Positions 56,774 to 64,000 of a stretch of DNA of 64,000 nt are shown piece after piece (position 1 is the stretch's first letter; every line of letters begins with the position of its first letter). This stretch comes from Candidatus Woesearchaeota archaeon (lineage in GTDB: Archaea > Nanobdellota > Nanobdellia > Woesearchaeales > GW2011-AR4), in contig JACPMR010000006.1 of assembly GCA_016185945.1 (NCBI GenBank), positions 26,423-90,422 on the forward strand. The letters run 5' to 3'. Position numbers and translations under genes: made by a program. The notes below the pieces were generated by a model that saw only the letters and a list, made by a program, of their open reading frames with translations, ran no database searches and was not told the origin of the DNA.

Positions 56774-57396
56774 TCTTTATAAGCCTCTAAATCTGCCTTA
56801 TTAAAAGGCACAAATACGTTCCATATTTTTTCTATACCCTTAAAATCCTTTGTCCTTGCATTTTTAATTATAAACTTGTCTTCTACTTTGCCTTGAAGCA
56901 AGGTTTTTCTTGTCCTTTCATCCATTCTTCTGACTCTTATTATTGTTCTTGTAGTGTCGTATAAAGCACCTATTTTTCTGCCTACAAGCTCTTTTTTTGC
57001 AATTTGGCTTAGTAATACCCAATTCTTAACTTTATTGAACAGTGCCAATGAAGACAATATAGTTCTAAAATCTCCTGTTTTTACTGCTCTAACAATCATT
57101 TCTTCAGGGGTTGGCTTATGGTCATAAATTCTATTTATGTAAGGCGCGTAAATTTTTATCTTAGAGTATTGGTTTAAATATTCGTAAAGCCCATCATAAC
57201 CATATCTCTTCACTTTTAAAGGAGATATCTTGTACATCCTTATCTTTCTTTTCCCATACATTGTTTGCGCAAAACCCTTTTTTCTCAACATCCATACATA
57301 GTTAATGGCTGTTCTTCTATCTACGTTAAGGCTATTTGCTATGCTGTCTACTGTTTGCAATCCCTCAAGTTCTTTGGCAAGGTTAAATGTATTCAT
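56770..57396 (-). CDS. HTH protein, antitoxin candidate of an AbiE-like pair
   Basis: A 208-residue protein. N-terminal HTH at about 13-60 (VDSIANSLNVDRRTAINYVWMLRKKGF), then a wing and a helical C-terminal part (MIVRAVKTGDFRTILSSLALFNKV, IRVRRMDERTRKTLLQG). First of the pair; its stop overlaps the nucleotidyltransferase start by 4 nt. AbiEi-type antitoxins are HTH repressors of their own operon, and an inverted repeat overlaps its promoter (57397-57434). Confidence 0.75.
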   Translation of the reverse strand: MNTFNLAKELEGLQTVDSIANSLNVDRRTAINYVWMLRKKGFAQTMYGKRKIRMYKISPLKVKRYGYDGLYEYLNQYSKIKIYAPYINRIYDHKPTPEEMIVRAVKTGDFRTILSSLALFNKVKNWVLLSQIAKKELVGRKIGALYDTTRTIIRVRRMDERTRKTLLQGKVEDKFIIKNARTKDFKGIEKIWNVFVPFNKADLEAYKE

Positions 57397-57434
57397 TTTA
57401 TATCACATTTTTTTATTAAATTTAATGATATAAA
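57397..57434. promoter_or_regulatory. TTTATATCA-N20-TGATATAAA dyad before the HTH gene
   Basis: Perfect 9-nt arms TTTATATCA (57397-57405) and TGATATAAA (57426-57434) lie right in front of the HTH gene start and overlap its TATA-like sequence. An autoregulatory operator is a natural reading. The arms are themselves TATA-like, so the symmetry could partly come from promoter composition. Confidence 0.45.
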
Positions 57435-57471
57435 AGAACTAATATTTAAAGTTTTCTATTTCAAAAGACAT

Positions 57472-57894
57472 TTATAGTTCTTTTAAAAGTATTTTGAGTC
57501 TTTCAGAAAACTCCTTTGCAATATCTAAGATATGTTTTGCAGTTTCTTCGGAATAAGCATAATGATAGTCGGCCTCCTCCCTTGAAGATAGCCCAGCATT
57601 GAAATAGTTAACAAATTTTGACTCTAACATGCCTTTTTTGTTTAAATCTTCTAAAACAACACTTATAACAAAGTGTCTTTTTTCTCTGTAGCCTATTTTG
57701 AATAATATCGCTCTCGCAGAATGAAACATAGAATAATAGCTTTGGATAATGCACCATTTAAAGTCTTTTTTTTCAAAAGCTTTTTCAGCTCTTTCTAAAT
57801 CGTAATTTGATTCTGCCAATTCTTTTTTTATTAAAGTTTCATCAGAGTCTACTTTCTTTAAAAATCCCTTTTCTAAACATTCACCTATATCCAT
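57472..57894 (-). CDS. HEPN-domain protein (HepT-like toxin candidate)
   Basis: A 140-residue helical protein from MDIGECLEKG. SNYDLERAEKAFEKKDFKWCIIQSYYSMFHSARAIL is the HEPN core (K/D-rich turn and YYSMFHSARA helix). GYREKRHFV and SSREEADYHYAYS follow, the latter giving R105-x5-H111-Y, close to the R-x4-6-H ribonuclease motif. The ATG overlaps the MNT gene stop (TAATG). HEPN/MNT pairs are toxin-antitoxin systems in which the nucleotidyltransferase modifies the HEPN toxin. Confidence 0.85.
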   Translation of the reverse strand: MDIGECLEKGFLKKVDSDETLIKKELAESNYDLERAEKAFEKKDFKWCIIQSYYSMFHSARAILFKIGYREKRHFVISVVLEDLNKKGMLESKFVNYFNAGLSSREEADYHYAYSEETAKHILDIAKEFSERLKILLKEL

Positions 57895-58433
57895 TAGCAC
57901 AACCTTATTTTATCTTTTTCAACTCTTTCATAAAAAGCAGGATCTTTTTTAGAGATATTGGACCATTCTAATGGCGTGAAAATTACGATTTTTATTTCCC
58001 TATTTATTTGCTTTGATATATCATTTATATATGAAACAATCTTTTCTTTATTTATCCTCCCTATTATTAACAAATCAATATCGCTCATTTCTATATCTTC
58101 TCCTCTTGACGAACTTCCATACAAATAAACTTCTATTTGATATTTTTCTCCAATTGCTTTAATTTGATTTAAAGCCAATAAATTATTTAAAATCTTTAGC
58201 TGTTTAACTATCGTATTTTCCCTATTCAGTGCATAAAGTTTATTTAAGCCTACTCGCTCTACTTTTATAAAATTCTCTTTTAACAGAAAATCCAGATGTT
58301 TTGCCAAAGTACCTTTAGCAATTTTAACTTTTTTATGCAAGTCTGTAAAAGAATTTTTACTAGTTGGATTTCTAAGAAAAAAGCTTAAAATTATTATTAA
58401 TTTTCTATTTCCTAGTTCAATTAACTGAACCAT
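57894..58433 (-). CDS. HTH-MNT nucleotidyltransferase (MntA-like antitoxin candidate)
   Basis: About 179 residues: an N-terminal winged helix (SFTDLHKKVKIAKGTLAKHLDFLLKENFIKV, about 28-58) and a minimal nucleotidyltransferase domain with YGSSSRGE (105-112) and SDIDLLI (117-123). Both catalytic motifs GS-x3-G and D-x-D are intact. The DNA-binding fusion suggests autoregulation. I start at the ATG at 58433; a TTG nine nt upstream is possible. It precedes the HEPN gene with overlapping stop and start. Confidence 0.87.
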   Translation of the reverse strand: MVQLIELGNRKLIIILSFFLRNPTSKNSFTDLHKKVKIAKGTLAKHLDFLLKENFIKVERVGLNKLYALNRENTIVKQLKILNNLLALNQIKAIGEKYQIEVYLYGSSSRGEDIEMSDIDLLIIGRINKEKIVSYINDISKQINREIKIVIFTPLEWSNISKKDPAFYERVEKDKIRLC

Positions 58434-58534
58434 TTGTCTCAATCCTTTGGTAATAAGTTCAAATATTTAAACCTTATGGTTCAAATTATTGGACTTCATA
58501 AATTATTACCAACCGAAAAGCATTTAAATAAGTG

Positions 58535-58551
58535 GTTACCTATTAGGTAAC
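58535..58551. promoter_or_regulatory. GTTACCTA-t-TAGGTAAC perfect palindrome, candidate operator
   Basis: A 17-nt perfect dyad lies between a CATTTAAATA box (58521-58530) and the ATG at 58553, ending 1 nt before the start. Position across the expected transcription start suits repression by the product of the first gene, an HTH-like protein. The sequence is unlike the other candidate operators in the island. Confidence 0.6.
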
Positions 58552-58552
58552 T

Positions 58553-59155
58553 ATGATAAGTGAAATTCCACAATATTGTTTGAGAGCCTATGCATTATTC
58601 TTCTCAAAGCATGGCTCAAGAGAACCTTTTAAGCAGCCTGAATTAGACTGGATTGTAAGCCAGAGCATGAGGAAAAAGATATTTTCCATATTGTTAAAAG
58701 CAGGATGGATTATAAAGGCGTCGAGAGATTCTTACAAATGCATAGAGCCTGAAAAAGTTGTAAAAGGATTAGTTGAGTTTAAAGTCCCAGAATTAATTAA
58801 AGAAGCTAAAAAGCCTTATGCATTTGCAAATTTGTCAGCTGTAGAGATATGGTCAGACTACTCCTATGTTCAGAGAGGCATAGAAAAATCACCTTACTTT
58901 ATAAAAGTATTAAAGAAAGACTTAAGATATTGGAAAGAGTTCTTTAACAAAAGGAACATTCCAAACTACATAAATGAGGGCTCGACAATAGGAGAATATG
59001 TTATTTTAATGCCCGTGGGCAGAATTGATTATGTAGATAAAGATGGCTTAAAAGTTGAATCTTTAAAGAAAACATTAACCATAGCAAAAAAGAATGAGAT
59101 GTTCTCCTATGCTTATGACTATATGAGGAACAAATATGGAGCTGCTTCAGCTTAG
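58553..59155 (+). CDS. HTH-like protein, antitoxin candidate of a second AbiE-like pair
   Basis: A 200-residue protein. N-terminal part (YCLRAYALFFSKHGSREPFKQPELDWIVSQSMRKKIFSILLKAGWI) has HTH character, followed by ASRDSYKCIEPEKV and a transcriptional-regulator-like AbiEi_3-type middle (KKPYAFANLSAVEIWSDYSYVQRG). EGSTIGEYVILMPVG lies toward the C-terminus. The gene overlaps its partner nucleotidyltransferase by 20 nt. It is divergent from the HEPN/MNT operon with a 110-nt promoter region in between. Confidence 0.75.
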   Translation: MISEIPQYCLRAYALFFSKHGSREPFKQPELDWIVSQSMRKKIFSILLKAGWIIKASRDSYKCIEPEKVVKGLVEFKVPELIKEAKKPYAFANLSAVEIWSDYSYVQRGIEKSPYFIKVLKKDLRYWKEFFNKRNIPNYINEGSTIGEYVILMPVGRIDYVDKDGLKVESLKKTLTIAKKNEMFSYAYDYMRNKYGAASA

Positions 59156-59819
59156 AGAAAAGGAAGTTTTTGAAACTTTAAAGAAAATAAAAAACTGCAG
59201 GTTTGTGCTTATTGGAGGCTATGCAGTAAATGCATACACTTTGCCAAGATTTTCAGTAGATTGCGATATAGTTATTGCAGACAATGCTGCAGCTGCTAAA
59301 ATAGAGAAAGAGCTTGTAAAAATGAACTATGTTAGGGCTACCGACACAGATTTAGTACAGTATCACGAGGATTTTCTAAAGTACGAGAAAACAGTAATGA
59401 AAAACTTCAAAGTAAGTGTGGATATATTAATCAAAAATGTATCTGACAGGCTTACAAGGGGATTATTCAGCGCAGAATGGATATTCAAGAATTCTGCTAT
59501 CAGAGTGCTTAAGGGTAAAACAATACCAGAAGAATTAAAGCTAAGAATAATAAATCCAGACGCTCTTTTAGTCATGAAGATTGTAAGCTGCAGAACCGCA
59601 GATATTAGAGATGTGTTCATGCTTATGCCGCAAGCTAAAGATGCAAATTGGATAAAAGAAGAGGTTTCAAAGAGATACGATTTTAAGAATAGATTTGAAA
59701 GGATAAAAGATAAAATTGCTTCAGATGAATTCAAGAATAATTTGCAAGGAGTATATGGGTACATTGACAAGAACATATTTGAAAAGCATAAGAAAGCTGT
59801 TTTGATTGTAGATAAATAA
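59136..59819 (+). CDS. Nucleotidyltransferase-fold protein, AbiEii-like toxin candidate
   Basis: A 227-residue protein with VLIGGYAVNAYTLPRFSVDCDIVI: GGYAVNAY (27-34) and Asp42/Asp44. VSVDILIKNVSDR gives the third acidic residue (VDI near 90). NPDALLVMKIVSCRTADIRDVFML corresponds to the K-x(n)-R..D helix of AbiEii. It resembles the gene at 56075 in layout but not closely in sequence. Start overlaps the upstream gene by 20 nt. No TM. Toxin role is inferred from pairing and fold. Confidence 0.82.
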   Translation: MELLQLREKEVFETLKKIKNCRFVLIGGYAVNAYTLPRFSVDCDIVIADNAAAAKIEKELVKMNYVRATDTDLVQYHEDFLKYEKTVMKNFKVSVDILIKNVSDRLTRGLFSAEWIFKNSAIRVLKGKTIPEELKLRIINPDALLVMKIVSCRTADIRDVFMLMPQAKDANWIKEEVSKRYDFKNRFERIKDKIASDEFKNNLQGVYGYIDKNIFEKHKKAVLIVDK

Positions 59820-59840
59820 TATTTATTTTCAATTCAACAT

Positions 59841-59930
59841 ATAGCAAACCATAGAAATAATTAGGTATAATAGCTGTGGTTTGCTATCTCGCCAACCACA
59901 ACTATTTGTTAAAAGATTATTGTGGTTGGC
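59841..59930. repeat. Tandem hairpins with related arms (GCAAACCA and GCCAACCACAA)
   Basis: ATAGCAAACCATAG (59841-59854) pairs with CTGTGGTTTGCTAT (59874-59887), 14 bp with one G-U; three nt later GCCAACCACAA (59891-59901) pairs perfectly with TTGTGGTTGGC (59920-59930). Both arms share the AACCA/TGGTT core, and loops are 19 and 18 nt. It lies about 20 nt after the toxin-candidate stop. It may be a terminator pair, a small RNA, or an inserted element. The rest of the gap to 60118 holds a TTTAAATAG promoter and nothing else I can identify. Confidence 0.55.
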
Positions 59931-60118
59931 AATAAAATCAATTTTGTGTTAATCTAATTTAACTTAGGATATATATTCTATTGAAAAAGGTTTTTCATAA
60001 CGCCTACAAGATTTTAAGGAGAAATGTTTTTAATAACCATTTTATAGTAACAACAAAATCGAAAGATTTAAATAGTAGTGATTAATCTCCTATCCCAAGA
60101 AAGTATTTTGAATTAAAA

Positions 60119-61405
60119 ATGAATAAAAGAAAATCTTTAGGGTTATTGGTTGGTGCTGCTGCTGGAGTCTTAGCTGGTGGTGCTATAGCTCATGCTTCAG
60201 AACAAATGCCACCGCCTTCTCCACCAACAAATCCTGAAAAAAGGTACCCATCTGAATATTTAGGTGTTATGTTGGAACGCGGTGTTCCTGATAGATTTCC
60301 ATCTTCAGTTTCATGGCATCCATTAGACAGAAATTTGGCATTGGCACGAGCACTCCCTCAAAGAGAGCCATCACAAGTAGCTGCTCAACCAGCGCCAGTC
60401 TCACCAACACCAGCTCCTACAACTTCTCGAAAAAAACCTATAGTTAGAGTTAAAAAATCTCCTACAAAGCAAACTTATAGATGGGTTTTTAATCAAGCAG
60501 AGCAAGAGCATAAAAATTTTATAGCGGGTAAGGTAAAATATGCAAGTCTCCCTGACGCTGTTAGGGCATGGTTTTCTTTAAGACATCCAAAGTTTGAATT
60601 GAGTGAGACTAACGGAAAATACGCCATTAAAGTCACTCCTATAACAAAATACAAAGGAAAAGATTTAGTAGATTTTGTGGGTGCGATTAAAATAGGAAGT
60701 GGTAAAGATGGTAAGTGGTATTATAGTTTACCCTTGAATGTAACCTCAACAATTAATCTTACACAAGAAGAATACGACGCTATAAAAGCAAGCAAAAACC
60801 CTATAGCCCAACTCATGTTTTACAAATTGGAAAATAATGGAGCAACAGCTAGAGTATATGCTTCCTTAAATTATGAAAGAGACCCATCAGGAATTCCAAA
60901 ACCAAAGAAAAAAGCTGGTTTAGAAATGGTTATAGCATCACCAGACGGGGAAAGAGTTTATGTTGTAAATAATGGCAGTAAATCGTCAGCAATTCTTGTT
61001 GGAAGTTCCCCACAAGATGGAGTTAAGGTTTACAGAGGTTTACACCCATTAGCTGATGTTTTAAGAGAAGGTGGAAGTCTTGAGCAACTAGCAAGCTCAC
61101 TACAAATATACAATAGTACAGCAGCTCGCCTAACAACTGAAACAGCACCACCTCAAGCTGGGGCAGTAGCCAATGATAATGGAAATATACAGCAAATAGC
61201 TTATGGAAATGGTTCTCAAGCAGGCAACGGCAAGCGAGCAACTGCATCACCTTTATTGACACAAGAGGTTGCTGCTTTAAATTCAAAACCTTCATCAGAG
61301 TCAATTGCACAAAAGATTGAAACTAATGGCATGAAATTGCCAACTGATCCAATTTTAAGAAAAGCTTATTTGAAGACTATGGCTTACTACATGCAAAAAT
61401 CTTAG
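60119..61405 (+). CDS. Secreted protein with Pro-rich linker, unknown
   Basis: A 428-residue protein. Signal peptide MNKRKSLGLLVGAAAGVLAGGAIAHASE, then a Pro-rich segment (PPPSPPTNPEKRYP), a second Ala/Pro/Thr linker (VSPTPAPTTSRKKPIV), and a beta-rich domain from about 120 to 345 (GKYAIKVTPITKYKGKDLV, GKWYYSLPLNVTSTINLT). The C-terminal part is Ala/Asn/Gln-rich and ends with a short helix LKTMAYYMQKS. No recognised domain. It converges on the LCP gene with an 18 nt gap; both are likely surface proteins. Confidence 0.65.
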   Translation: MNKRKSLGLLVGAAAGVLAGGAIAHASEQMPPPSPPTNPEKRYPSEYLGVMLERGVPDRFPSSVSWHPLDRNLALARALPQREPSQVAAQPAPVSPTPAPTTSRKKPIVRVKKSPTKQTYRWVFNQAEQEHKNFIAGKVKYASLPDAVRAWFSLRHPKFELSETNGKYAIKVTPITKYKGKDLVDFVGAIKIGSGKDGKWYYSLPLNVTSTINLTQEEYDAIKASKNPIAQLMFYKLENNGATARVYASLNYERDPSGIPKPKKKAGLEMVIASPDGERVYVVNNGSKSSAILVGSSPQDGVKVYRGLHPLADVLREGGSLEQLASSLQIYNSTAARLTTETAPPQAGAVANDNGNIQQIAYGNGSQAGNGKRATASPLLTQEVAALNSKPSSESIAQKIETNGMKLPTDPILRKAYLKTMAYYMQKS

Positions 61406-61423
61406 TCTTAATTATCTTTATTT

Positions 61424-63991
61424 TTATATTCTGCTATTAGGATAATTTATAACTCTATCAAAATAACTCCTAGTGCCTGGAATGTTTGCTGGAATCCAAT
61501 AAGAAACCTTGCCTTGTATGTAACCCTTACCGACATAGTAATATGTGTCTTGCCTCTCCTCTCCACGTCCAGGTACGCAATATGCCGAAACATAGTATTC
61601 TTTGCCAGCCCATTCCTTGAATATTTCTCTTACCTCTTCTGGAGACAAATTTGTATATGTGGCATAACCCATTAATTTGGCAATATTGCTTCTGTCAAAA
61701 ATTATCCTTTTATTAGGATCGTTGTAATACTCACGCAGAGTTTGAATCAATGCAGCTAATATTTTTGCATGGTTTTTTGCTCTTCCTACAGCAAAATCTG
61801 GATGATCTCTCGATCTTGTCCACGAGTCTATCTCGTCCCAGACTATTTTAGCATTTCTTATACCAAGTTTTTTGGCAATATCAATAAGAAAATTAGTTCT
61901 TCCAACATCCTTTGATACAAAAGAAAATATTGCTCTTAGATTGTCCCATCCTAGATAAAAAACTTTATGAACATCTACGCCTAGAAATTGTTCTAATATC
62001 TTTTTTTGAAGCTTCCATCCATTATTGCCACCATAAATCAAGCCATTGTTTATTTTTGTTCTTTTCTCTCCGATTATATTATACTCATCCATCGGGATTA
62101 AAACATAAGTGTCTCTTGGTATTGTAAGCACATTTATTACCTTTTGGACAGTATCCGTATTAATCAAAACCAATGCATCAGCTCTTTCCCCTGGTTGTTT
62201 TGTTTCTACACCTTTATACTTATCACTCCCAATCAATAATATGTTAAATACTCTTGGCAACTCAACGATTTGTGGCACAAAATTAATGTCTGTTGCTAAT
62301 TCTGGATACTCCTCAATCAGTTCATTTACAACCTTTATCATCTCTGCTTGTTTTTTGGCATTACCTACTTCAACTTCTATGTTTACATAAGGGAGATTTC
62401 TCCAAGTTACAGCATATGACAACGAGCCGTCATCATTTTCATGCTGGTTGCCTTGAAGAATAACATTCCACCCTTTTGCTTTTAGAACTTCAAACCATCC
62501 TCTTGTGTTTACATAAGCGAAGTTCCACTTACTAGCATTTGGAGTTATATTCAAATCAGCAGCATGTCTTTTGAATTTTGAGTCCTTTTGGTAAGACTCT
62601 ATGCTAAAGCTTTTGTTTGTAATTTGGTGAAGAGCAAAAACCATTCTTCCATGAAAGACTCTTCTGTTTATCTCGTCTTCAAACCTTCTTATAGCAGAAA
62701 GGAGTTGTTGCTTTTCTGTATCACTTAACTTATCGAAAGATACATTATTAAGTTCTTTAAGGCCGCTTACAATTCCCTGTTGACAGAAAGCGCTGTTTGT
62801 ATCAATTTGATACGTTTTTTTATTTATTGTTATTTTTAAATTTCTTCCGTTATTGCCATTGGTTTCTGCTACATAAGTTATTGGCCCTTTGGCTTCTTGT
62901 CTTGCAGCTAAAAGAGCATTAAGCTCTGTAGTATGGGGAATAACAACAATGTATTTTGCGTTTCTGTAACTGCCTTCTGTATAAATCACCTTATTCACTT
63001 CAGGAATTACTACAGGCTCAAAGCTTATATCCGGAATTCCAATATCGATAATTGATTGTGCTTTCAGCTCCGCATTATAGTACAAAAAAACTCCAAGCTT
63101 GGCGCTTCCGAGAGCAAAATTACCTGGAATCGGCAATTGACTTTTCCCAGTTTTTCCTTCATGAATTGTTGCCCAAGCCTCATATTGCCTAATCTTCCAT
63201 ATAAACTTCATAAGCATGCCTCTATTTATCAAGGCGCTTTGCACTCCTTCAGCTTCTGCCTCCAGATAGCTAATTGGCTTGCCAATAATATGTGAAGAAC
63301 CAGCAAGAGGCTTAACTATTTTCAAAGTTAAAGGTTTTATTAAAGGATTTACCTCTCTCTTTTCCACTCTTGGCAAAGGTATGCTGCCTGTTGCTGCTAT
63401 TGTTGCTGCTGTTACTCCAGCAACCTTCAGGAATTGTCTTCTAGAAATGTGTTGTTTATCTGCTTGCTCCGGGCTTATTGGTTTAATTTGTTTTTTAATA
63501 TCATTCAAAATTCCTGTGAAAAAGTCAATTTCATCTTTATTGAATATTCGCTTGAAAGTATCATTTTTAATTAGTTGTTCAAGTCGGTTAGAATTTTTGT
63601 ACTCGACAGAAACAACCAAATAATTCAACAACCTTGCTTCTTCGTCATTAAACATTTCTCTCCATCTTCCATAGCTAATCCAGTATCTTGCTTTGGTATA
63701 GTTTTTAGCTTCAATCAACTTAACAAAATTATTAACAATAATAGTTCTATTCTTTCTGATTTCTTCTTCAGATGGTTTCACCAGAAATTCGAGATACCCT
63801 CTAACCTTTAACTCCTTGATTAATATGTCAGCATACCTTAAATCAACTTCCAGAAGTTCAACAAGATTGTTAAAATGAGAAAGATGCTCTTGCCATGCTT
63901 TATGAGGATTTTCATTTTGGCTTATTTCCGTTAATGTTGGTATAAACCATCTGTCTAGAAAATATCGCTCTTGCCCTACAAGCTTCATCAT
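61424..63991 (-). CDS. LCP (LytR-CpsA-Psr)-family protein with an internal Tat-like signal
   Basis: At least 855 residues; no stop precedes the first ATG at the window edge, so the start is uncertain. Residues 1-180 are helical and look cytoplasmic. HISRRQFLKVAGVTAATIAATG (RRQFLK at 184-189) is a twin-arginine-like signal. A middle part of unknown fold follows (VVIPHTTELNALLAARQ, FALHQITN). Residues about 581-800 form an LCP domain: FNILLIGSD, RADALVLINTD, TIPRDTYV with KINNG, and DFAVGRAKNHAKI. In bacteria LCP enzymes ligate polymers from lipid carriers to the wall or proteins. The acceptor here is unknown. Confidence 0.82.
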   Translation of the reverse strand: MMKLVGQERYFLDRWFIPTLTEISQNENPHKAWQEHLSHFNNLVELLEVDLRYADILIKELKVRGYLEFLVKPSEEEIRKNRTIIVNNFVKLIEAKNYTKARYWISYGRWREMFNDEEARLLNYLVVSVEYKNSNRLEQLIKNDTFKRIFNKDEIDFFTGILNDIKKQIKPISPEQADKQHISRRQFLKVAGVTAATIAATGSIPLPRVEKREVNPLIKPLTLKIVKPLAGSSHIIGKPISYLEAEAEGVQSALINRGMLMKFIWKIRQYEAWATIHEGKTGKSQLPIPGNFALGSAKLGVFLYYNAELKAQSIIDIGIPDISFEPVVIPEVNKVIYTEGSYRNAKYIVVIPHTTELNALLAARQEAKGPITYVAETNGNNGRNLKITINKKTYQIDTNSAFCQQGIVSGLKELNNVSFDKLSDTEKQQLLSAIRRFEDEINRRVFHGRMVFALHQITNKSFSIESYQKDSKFKRHAADLNITPNASKWNFAYVNTRGWFEVLKAKGWNVILQGNQHENDDGSLSYAVTWRNLPYVNIEVEVGNAKKQAEMIKVVNELIEEYPELATDINFVPQIVELPRVFNILLIGSDKYKGVETKQPGERADALVLINTDTVQKVINVLTIPRDTYVLIPMDEYNIIGEKRTKINNGLIYGGNNGWKLQKKILEQFLGVDVHKVFYLGWDNLRAIFSFVSKDVGRTNFLIDIAKKLGIRNAKIVWDEIDSWTRSRDHPDFAVGRAKNHAKILAALIQTLREYYNDPNKRIIFDRSNIAKLMGYATYTNLSPEEVREIFKEWAGKEYYVSAYCVPGRGEERQDTYYYVGKGYIQGKVSYWIPANIPGTRSYFDRVINYPNSRI

Positions 63992-64000
63992 GGCTATGTA

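Overview
The window reads as a piece of an archaeal chromosome, most likely from a DPANN lineage such as Woesearchaeota or Pacearchaeota (inference). Directly visible support: an archaeal nop5-fibrillarin pair, deoxyhypusine synthase, the archaeal type of UMP kinase, secF-secD, an XPD-type helicase, MIP18, low G+C, a tRNA without an encoded CCA end, and many starts with a TTTAAATA-like box about 25 nt upstream and no Shine-Dalgarno, which suggests leaderless transcripts. Many proteins are short for their families. No rRNA, CRISPR array or recognisable transposase is present; one tRNA (Val, anticodon CAC) is.

Layout. 1-8.4 kb: deoxyhypusine synthase tail, panB, flpA-nop5, cutA, a DMT permease, a GT-C glycosyltransferase, and ubiB with a phasin-like and a membrane hydrolase gene. 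8.7-12.8 kb: pyrH, a paired 4-TM transporter, secD-secF. 12.8-16.9 kb: large secreted proteins and a phosphodiester glycosidase with a Tat signal. 17-25 kb: pyrG, NUDIX, TPR, PCD-like dehydratase, Gdt1, M50 protease, SIMPL protein and a CARF-like orphan. 25.3-34 kb: XPD-like helicase, endonuclease V, tRNA-Val, MIP18, CapA, deaminase, PaaK-like ligase, pcm. 34-39.3 kb: a Cys-repeat secreted protein, two DNA-3-methyladenine glycosylase family genes, a DEAD-box helicase. 39.4-46.4 kb: a metal (probably copper) stress locus with CopA, DUF2892 and DUF5676 proteins, OsmC, SDR and a Met-rich secreted protein, divergent from a PadR regulator with a TRASH-like Cys cluster. 46.4-51.3 kb: UspA, a short V-ATPase a-subunit, Cys-rich membrane proteins and a membrane-anchored winged helix. 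51.4-55.3 kb: lactate permease, D-lactate dehydrogenase-like enzyme, Lgt. 56-59.8 kb: three consecutive nucleotidyltransferase modules that look like toxin-antitoxin systems. 60-64 kb: secreted proteins including an LCP-family protein.

The most unusual feature is a family of at least twelve dispersed intergenic elements, mostly 75-250 nt, that look like structured RNA. Nine share a 5' module (GAGAGCGAC-CUUU ... AAAG-UAAACC-GCUUUU) with an asymmetric GAC/UAA internal loop. It is followed by one of two 3' tails: a GCACU...AGUGC hairpin plus a GCU-GGGUU-CCCA...UGGGA-AGC hairpin ending in oligo-U, or a GGCGAGGC...GCCGAGCAC hairpin plus a small GCC-GAA-GGC hairpin. Hairpin arms change in compensating pairs between copies while loops and internal loops stay constant. 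Most copies lie just 3' of a gene on the same strand. I do not recognise the family, and it is my candidate for an undescribed system.

Functionally the genes fit a small fermentative cell: lactate exchange, scavenging and salvage steps rather than full pathways, a compact translation and secretion core, metal defence, and a surface made of large secreted proteins that include families best known from bacteria (Lgt, LCP).
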